From positions 1 through 40,378 of the forward strand of contig NZ_BAFV01000016.1 of assembly GCF_000308515.1 (NCBI RefSeq): a DNA stretch of 40,378 nucleotides, written 5' to 3'. Made by a program: the position numbers and the translations under genes. The notes under the pieces are model-generated. The model worked only from the letters and a program-made list of their open reading frames with translations. It did no database searches and was not told the DNA's origin. Positions 37,383-40,378 of this stretch are shown piece by piece. How positions within the stretch are numbered: the stretch's first letter is position 1; each line of letters opens with the position of its first letter. The DNA comes from Nocardia carnea NBRC 14403. GTDB taxonomy: Bacteria > Actinomycetota > Actinomycetes > Mycobacteriales > Mycobacteriaceae.

Positions 37383-37462
37383 GGGTCGTGGTTGAATGAC
37401 GTCGGGTGCATCTGCCGAGCCCAGCCGGCGATCGCCTCGGGTGAACGAAGGGATGTGCGGCA

Positions 37463-37897
37463 TTGCAGACCGGGATGGTGATTGCGATCATTCTGGTTGT
37501 AGTGCTGGTCGCATTGGCCCTCCTCTCCACATATCGCCTGGTGATGCTGCGTCGTGGGGGGACGGCGGCCATTCTGCGGATACTTCCGGCACGGGGCGGG
37601 GAACGCTGGCGGCACGGCGTCATCCGATACGACGAGGATCATCTCGTCTTCTACAAACTCACCAGCCTCAAGCCCGGCGCGGATTCGGTGATCCGGCGCC
37701 GCGGTATCGAGATCGGCGATCGCCGCGGCCCACGGGGTGACGAGTACGACATCATGACCGACGCGATCTCGGTGATCGGTGTCGCGGACCGCAACGGCGA
37801 CTATGAACTGGCGCTGGATCGCCCTGCGTTGACCGCCTTTCTGTCGTGGGTCGAATCACGACCCTCCGAACGCGCCCGCCGTCTACGCGGCCACTGA
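37463..37897 (+). CDS. DUF2550 membrane protein (Rv1312-like)
   Basis: The product is 144 residues. One N-terminal membrane helix (about 6-25, VIAIILVVVLVALALLSTYRL) is followed by a cytoplasmic, Arg-rich DUF2550 domain (GGTAAILRILPARGGERWRHGVIRY, then DIMTDAISVIGV). The family sits after atpC in many Corynebacteriales; its function is unknown. TTG 37463 is chosen as start because GAAGGGA lies 9 bases upstream; ATG 37475 lacks such a site. It has its own promoter region after the atp terminator and is probably a single gene. Confidence 0.88.
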   Translation: MQTGMVIAIILVVVLVALALLSTYRLVMLRRGGTAAILRILPARGGERWRHGVIRYDEDHLVFYKLTSLKPGADSVIRRRGIEIGDRRGPRGDEYDIMTDAISVIGVADRNGDYELALDRPALTAFLSWVESRPSERARRLRGH

Positions 37898-37978
37898 TCC
37901 ACCCCGATGTGATGACGGCCGTGTCCGGCAGCACATAGACGCAGCACCGGTAACCCGGTCCGGGACGCCGCGAGCGTT

Positions 37979-37984
37979 TATGGT
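37979..37984 (+). promoter_or_regulatory. Predicted -10 box of the adenosyltransferase gene (leaderless)
   Basis: TATGGT (TANNNT) ends 7 bases before GTG 37992. The ATG inside this box (37980) is also in frame, but starting there would place the promoter inside the gene. Confidence 0.55.
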
Positions 37985-37991
37985 GGGTCCT

Positions 37992-38654
37992 GTGAGCGTG
38001 CATCTGACGCGGATCTACACCCGAACCGGCGACGACGGGACCACCGGTCTCAGCGACTTCTCCCGAGTCGCCAAGACCGATCCCCGCTTGGTCGCCTATG
38101 CCGATTGCGACGAGGCGAATGCCGCACTCGGTGTCGCGATCGCTCTCGGTGCGCCCGGCGCGGAGCTGGTCGCGGTGTTGCGCGGTATCCAGAACGACCT
38201 GTTCGACGCCGGCGCCGATCTGTCGACACCACTGGTGCCGGATCCGGAGTATCCGCCGTTGCGTATCACCGAGGCGTATATCGAACGCCTGGAATCCTGG
38301 TGTGACGAGTTCAATGCCGAACTGGCACCGCTGCATTCGTTCATCCTGCCCGGCGGGACACCGCTGGCGGCCCTGCTGCATACGGCCCGCACCGTCGTTC
38401 GGCGGGCCGAGCGTTCGGCGTGGGCCGCCGTACAGGCTCATCCCGGCGATACGAGTGTCCTGCCGGCGAAGTATCTCAACCGGCTGTCGGACCTGCTGTT
38501 CATCCTCAGCCGGTACACGAACCCGGAGGGTGATGTGCTCTGGCAGCCCGGTGGCGGGCGCGCGGACACCGAATCGGCCGAGTCCGCCGGGCGTAACGAG
38601 CCGGGCGCGGATTCCGGTACCTCGTCGGGGGCCGACAGCCCGTCGGAACACTGA
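37992..38654 (+). CDS. PduO-type ATP:cob(I)alamin adenosyltransferase
   Basis: The product is 220 residues. It transfers the adenosyl group of ATP to cob(I)alamin to make coenzyme B12. The ATP-binding N-terminus [20 protein letters not shown] and the C-terminal [12 protein letters not shown]...[14 protein letters not shown] are the PduO signatures; [15 protein letters not shown] is also typical. About 30 C-terminal residues are Asp/Ser/Gly-rich and outside the domain. GTG 37992 ([13 protein letters not shown]) matches the family N-terminus; ATG 37980 would add four residues and overlap the predicted -10 box. The place before murA matches Rv1314c, although that gene is on the opposite strand in M. 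tuberculosis. Confidence 0.93.
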   Translation: MSVHLTRIYTRTGDDGTTGLSDFSRVAKTDPRLVAYADCDEANAALGVAIALGAPGAELVAVLRGIQNDLFDAGADLSTPLVPDPEYPPLRITEAYIERLESWCDEFNAELAPLHSFILPGGTPLAALLHTARTVVRRAERSAWAAVQAHPGDTSVLPAKYLNRLSDLLFILSRYTNPEGDVLWQPGGGRADTESAESAGRNEPGADSGTSSGADSPSEH

Positions 38655-38669
38655 GGCGGACCGGTTCCG

Positions 38670-38780
38670 TCAGCGGTGGTCGTACCAGAGGGCCGTCGGG
38701 TCGAACCCGGCGACCGGCCCCGGCGCAATCGTGCGACCGGCACACCAGCGCGGACGTCTGCGCTCTATCCTTGCACCCAC
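38670..38780 (-). CDS. Candidate 36-residue small protein, antisense, upstream of murA
   Basis: A frame from GTG 38780 to TGA 38670 on the minus strand encodes 36 residues: an Arg-rich start (RIERRRPRW), one Cys, and the natural-looking tail [14 protein letters not shown]. Third codon positions are mostly G or C from codon 11 onwards, as in neighbouring genes. It fills most of the 154-base gap between the adenosyltransferase and murA and runs head-to-head with murA. There is no clear Shine-Dalgarno, and I do not recognise the family. It may be real, since the gap otherwise has no reason to look coding. Confidence 0.35.
   Translation of the reverse strand: MGARIERRRPRWCAGRTIAPGPVAGFDPTALWYDHR
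38766..38771 (+). promoter_or_regulatory. Predicted -10 box of murA
   Basis: TATCCT, the same hexamer as the rho -10 box, lies 37 bases before the murA ATG and would give a leader of about 30 bases including the GGAGAGG ribosome site. It overlaps the 5' end of the candidate antisense small ORF. Confidence 0.45.
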
Positions 38781-38808
38781 TGGTGCGCCGAATACTCGGA
38801 GAGGCGGC

Positions 38809-40068
38809 ATGGAACGGTTTTTGGTAACTGGCGGCAACCGGCTGGTCGGTGAGGTCTCGGTCGGAGGCGCCAAGAACAGCGTCCTGAAACTCATGGCCGC
38901 GGCTCTGCTCACCGAAGGCACCACCACCATCACGAACTGCCCGGACATTCTGGACGTCCCCTTGATGGCGGAGGTTCTGCGCGGTCTGGGTTGCGATGTC
39001 ACGATCACCGGCGATGTCGTCGCCATCGATACTCCTGCCGAGCCCAAGTACCACGCCGATTTCCCGGCGGTGACCCAGTTCCGTGCGTCGGTCTGTGTCC
39101 TGGGCCCGCTCATGGCGCGGTGTAAACGTGCGGTGGTTGCGCTACCGGGCGGTGACGCGATCGGATCCCGTCCCCTCGATATGCATCAGGCGGGCCTGCG
39201 TCTGCTCGGGGCGACGAGCGAGATCGAGCACGGATGCGTGGTTGCCCGCGCCGACGAACTGCAGGGCGCACGGATCCGGCTCGATTTCCCGTCGGTCGGG
39301 GCGACGGAGAACATCCTGATGGCGGCGGTGCTCGCACAGGGGGAGACGGTGATCGACAACGCCGCGCGCGAACCCGACATCGTCGACCTGTGCACGATGC
39401 TCACCCAGATGGGTGCGCATATCCGGGGTGCCGGCACCTCGGTCCTGACCATTCAGGGCGTGAAGCAGCTCTCGCCGACGACGCACCGGGTGATCGGCGA
39501 CCGTATCGTCGCCGCGACCTGGGGTATCGCCGCGGCCATGACCATGGGTGATGTCCGAGTCACCGGGGTCAATCCACAGCATCTCGCGTTGGTGCTGGAC
39601 AAACTGCGTTCGGCCGGCGCGCGTATCTCGTTCGAACAGGACGGTTTCCGGGTGGTCCAGGCCGACCGCCCCCGCGCGGTGAACTTCTCGACCCTGCCTT
39701 TCCCCGGCTTCCCCACGGACCTGCAGCCGATGGCCATCGGTCTGGCCGCGATCGCCGACGGCACGTCGATGATTACGGAGAACGTGTTCGAGGCCCGGTT
39801 CCGGTTCGTCGAGGAGATGATTCGTCTGGGTGCCGATGCCCGCACCGATGGGCATCACGCGGTGGTCCGTGGCATTCCGCGGTTGTCGAGTGCACCGGTG
39901 TGGTCGTCCGATATCCGTGCCGGCGCCGGTTTGGTTCTGGCGGGGCTGGTCGCCGACGGGGTCACCGAAGTCCACGACGTATTCCATATCGACCGCGGAT
40001 ATCCGGCCTTCGTAGAAAAGCTGCAGGCGCTCGGTGCGGCCGTAGAACGGGTGGGTTCGGCGGGATGA
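38809..40068 (+). CDS. murA: UDP-N-acetylglucosamine 1-carboxyvinyltransferase
   Basis: The product is 419 residues. It adds enolpyruvate from PEP to UDP-GlcNAc, the first committed step of peptidoglycan synthesis. K22 in [15 protein letters not shown] and the closing [14 protein letters not shown] are conserved. The active-site loop reads [11 protein letters not shown] with D116 where E. coli has C115, the fosfomycin target; the same Asp makes mycobacterial MurA naturally resistant. ATG 38809 has GGAGAGG upstream. The gene lies directly before a probable rRNA operon promoter, as in mycobacteria (murA-rrs). Confidence 0.97.
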   Translation: MERFLVTGGNRLVGEVSVGGAKNSVLKLMAAALLTEGTTTITNCPDILDVPLMAEVLRGLGCDVTITGDVVAIDTPAEPKYHADFPAVTQFRASVCVLGPLMARCKRAVVALPGGDAIGSRPLDMHQAGLRLLGATSEIEHGCVVARADELQGARIRLDFPSVGATENILMAAVLAQGETVIDNAAREPDIVDLCTMLTQMGAHIRGAGTSVLTIQGVKQLSPTTHRVIGDRIVAATWGIAAAMTMGDVRVTGVNPQHLALVLDKLRSAGARISFEQDGFRVVQADRPRAVNFSTLPFPGFPTDLQPMAIGLAAIADGTSMITENVFEARFRFVEEMIRLGADARTDGHHAVVRGIPRLSSAPVWSSDIRAGAGLVLAGLVADGVTEVHDVFHIDRGYPAFVEKLQALGAAVERVGSAG

Positions 40069-40140
40069 GGGTTTCCGGGCCGAAACGGTGCGCGCGGCTA
40101 ATACATGAATGTCGCGATTTACCCACCGTGACCAGGCGAT

Positions 40141-40169
40141 TTGACATCTATTTCGACGCCGCGTAACTT
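40141..40169 (+). promoter_or_regulatory. Strong sigma-70-type promoter, probable rrn P1
   Basis: TTGACA (40141-40146), a 17-base spacer, and TAACTT (40164-40169). The -35 hexamer is a perfect consensus, rare in this genome type and typical of rRNA promoters. Start of transcription is expected near 40176. Confidence 0.8.
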
Positions 40170-40303
40170 TATCCAAGTCAGAGCGACACGGACACCGACC
40201 CGGGGCCCGGAGCAAGGCGGAAACGCCGAGCCGGAGGGACCAGGGAAACGAGGTAGGACGAGGAGCGCCTGGCGATCACACTGGTTCGACCGGAACCCCC
40301 GAT

Positions 40304-40333
40304 TTGCAATCGGGGAAACGGATGAGCTAAGCT
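40304..40333 (+). promoter_or_regulatory. Second promoter, probable rrn P2
   Basis: TTGCAA (40304-40309), an 18-base spacer, and TAAGCT (40328-40333). The -35 hexamer lies in the loop and right arm of the perfect 8-bp hairpin at 40297-40315. Confidence 0.55.
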
Positions 40334-40378
40334 TGAGAAGTTGCCTCACAGAAGCACCGGATAATCCGGCTGACGAAG

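Larger units (their letters stand above)
40069..40378 (+). promoter_or_regulatory. Probable rRNA operon promoter and leader region (16S gene beyond the window)
   Basis: No protein gene is seen in the last 310 bases. Two promoters are listed separately. Between and after them are hairpins: GGCG-GAAA-CGCC (40216-40227), CCCCGATT-TGC-AATCGGGG (40297-40315), and CCGGAT-A-ATCCGG near 40354-40366. Position after murA, strong promoters and a structured untranslated leader with CTTGAGAAGTTGCC fit a mycobacterial-type rrn leader. The 16S sequence itself is not in the window, so the assignment is inference. Confidence 0.6.

Overview
The window is high-GC actinobacterial DNA, most likely from a Nocardia or close relative in the mycolic-acid-containing Corynebacteriales. 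The evidence is gene order and protein character: argS-lysA-hom-thrC-thrB-rho-rpmE-prfA-prmC-TsaC/Sua5-wecA-atpIBEFHAGDC-DUF2550-cobalamin adenosyltransferase-murA-[rrn] is the order familiar from Mycobacterium tuberculosis (Rv1292 to Rv1315). Here ATP synthase delta is a separate 269-residue protein, not the mycobacterial b-delta fusion. Type VII secretion (T7SS) accessory families (EspG-like, WXG100-like, YbaB/EspL-like) are also present. No insertion sequence, phage gene or CRISPR array was seen.

Positions 1-7843 are the accessory part. They form one same-strand block: the 3' end of a very large Pro/Gly/Ser-rich protein with a Gln-rich coiled coil and a C-terminal left-handed beta-helix, a WXG100-like protein, a YbaB/EspL-like protein, an 865-residue WxG protein carrying a long Gly-Ser tract, and two tandem EspG-like chaperone paralogues joined by 4-base overlaps. 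It reads as a T7SS substrate and chaperone module with no secretion-machine genes in view. This block is the best candidate for an undescribed system.

Positions 7950-14765 are mixed: an enoyl-CoA hydratase, an Hsp70-like actin-fold membrane protein, a MarR regulator, tRNA-Cys(GCA), a Tat-exported metallophosphoesterase, a deazaflavin-type nitroreductase, tRNA-Arg(CCG) with a strong terminator, and a DUF3105-DUF305 gene pair.

Positions 14858-29277 are housekeeping: arginyl-tRNA synthetase, the lysine/threonine branch of aspartate metabolism (lysA, hom, thrC, thrB, translationally coupled), Rho with a long leader, ribosomal protein L31, release factor 1 with its methyltransferase PrmC, a tRNA t6A synthesis enzyme, and WecA, which starts the arabinogalactan linker in this group. 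Positions 29288-37207 are the complete F1Fo ATP synthase operon, closed by a 19-bp perfect hairpin. A DUF2550 membrane protein, a PduO-type adenosyltransferase, a possible 36-codon antisense small ORF and murA follow. The last 310 bases hold two sigma-70-type promoters and hairpins that look like the promoter and leader of a ribosomal RNA operon whose 16S gene lies just beyond the window.

Several genes (argS, TsaC, the atpI-like gene, the adenosyltransferase) have a TANNNT -10 box 7-8 bases before GTG and no convincing Shine-Dalgarno, so they are predicted leaderless. atpB appears to start at CTG.
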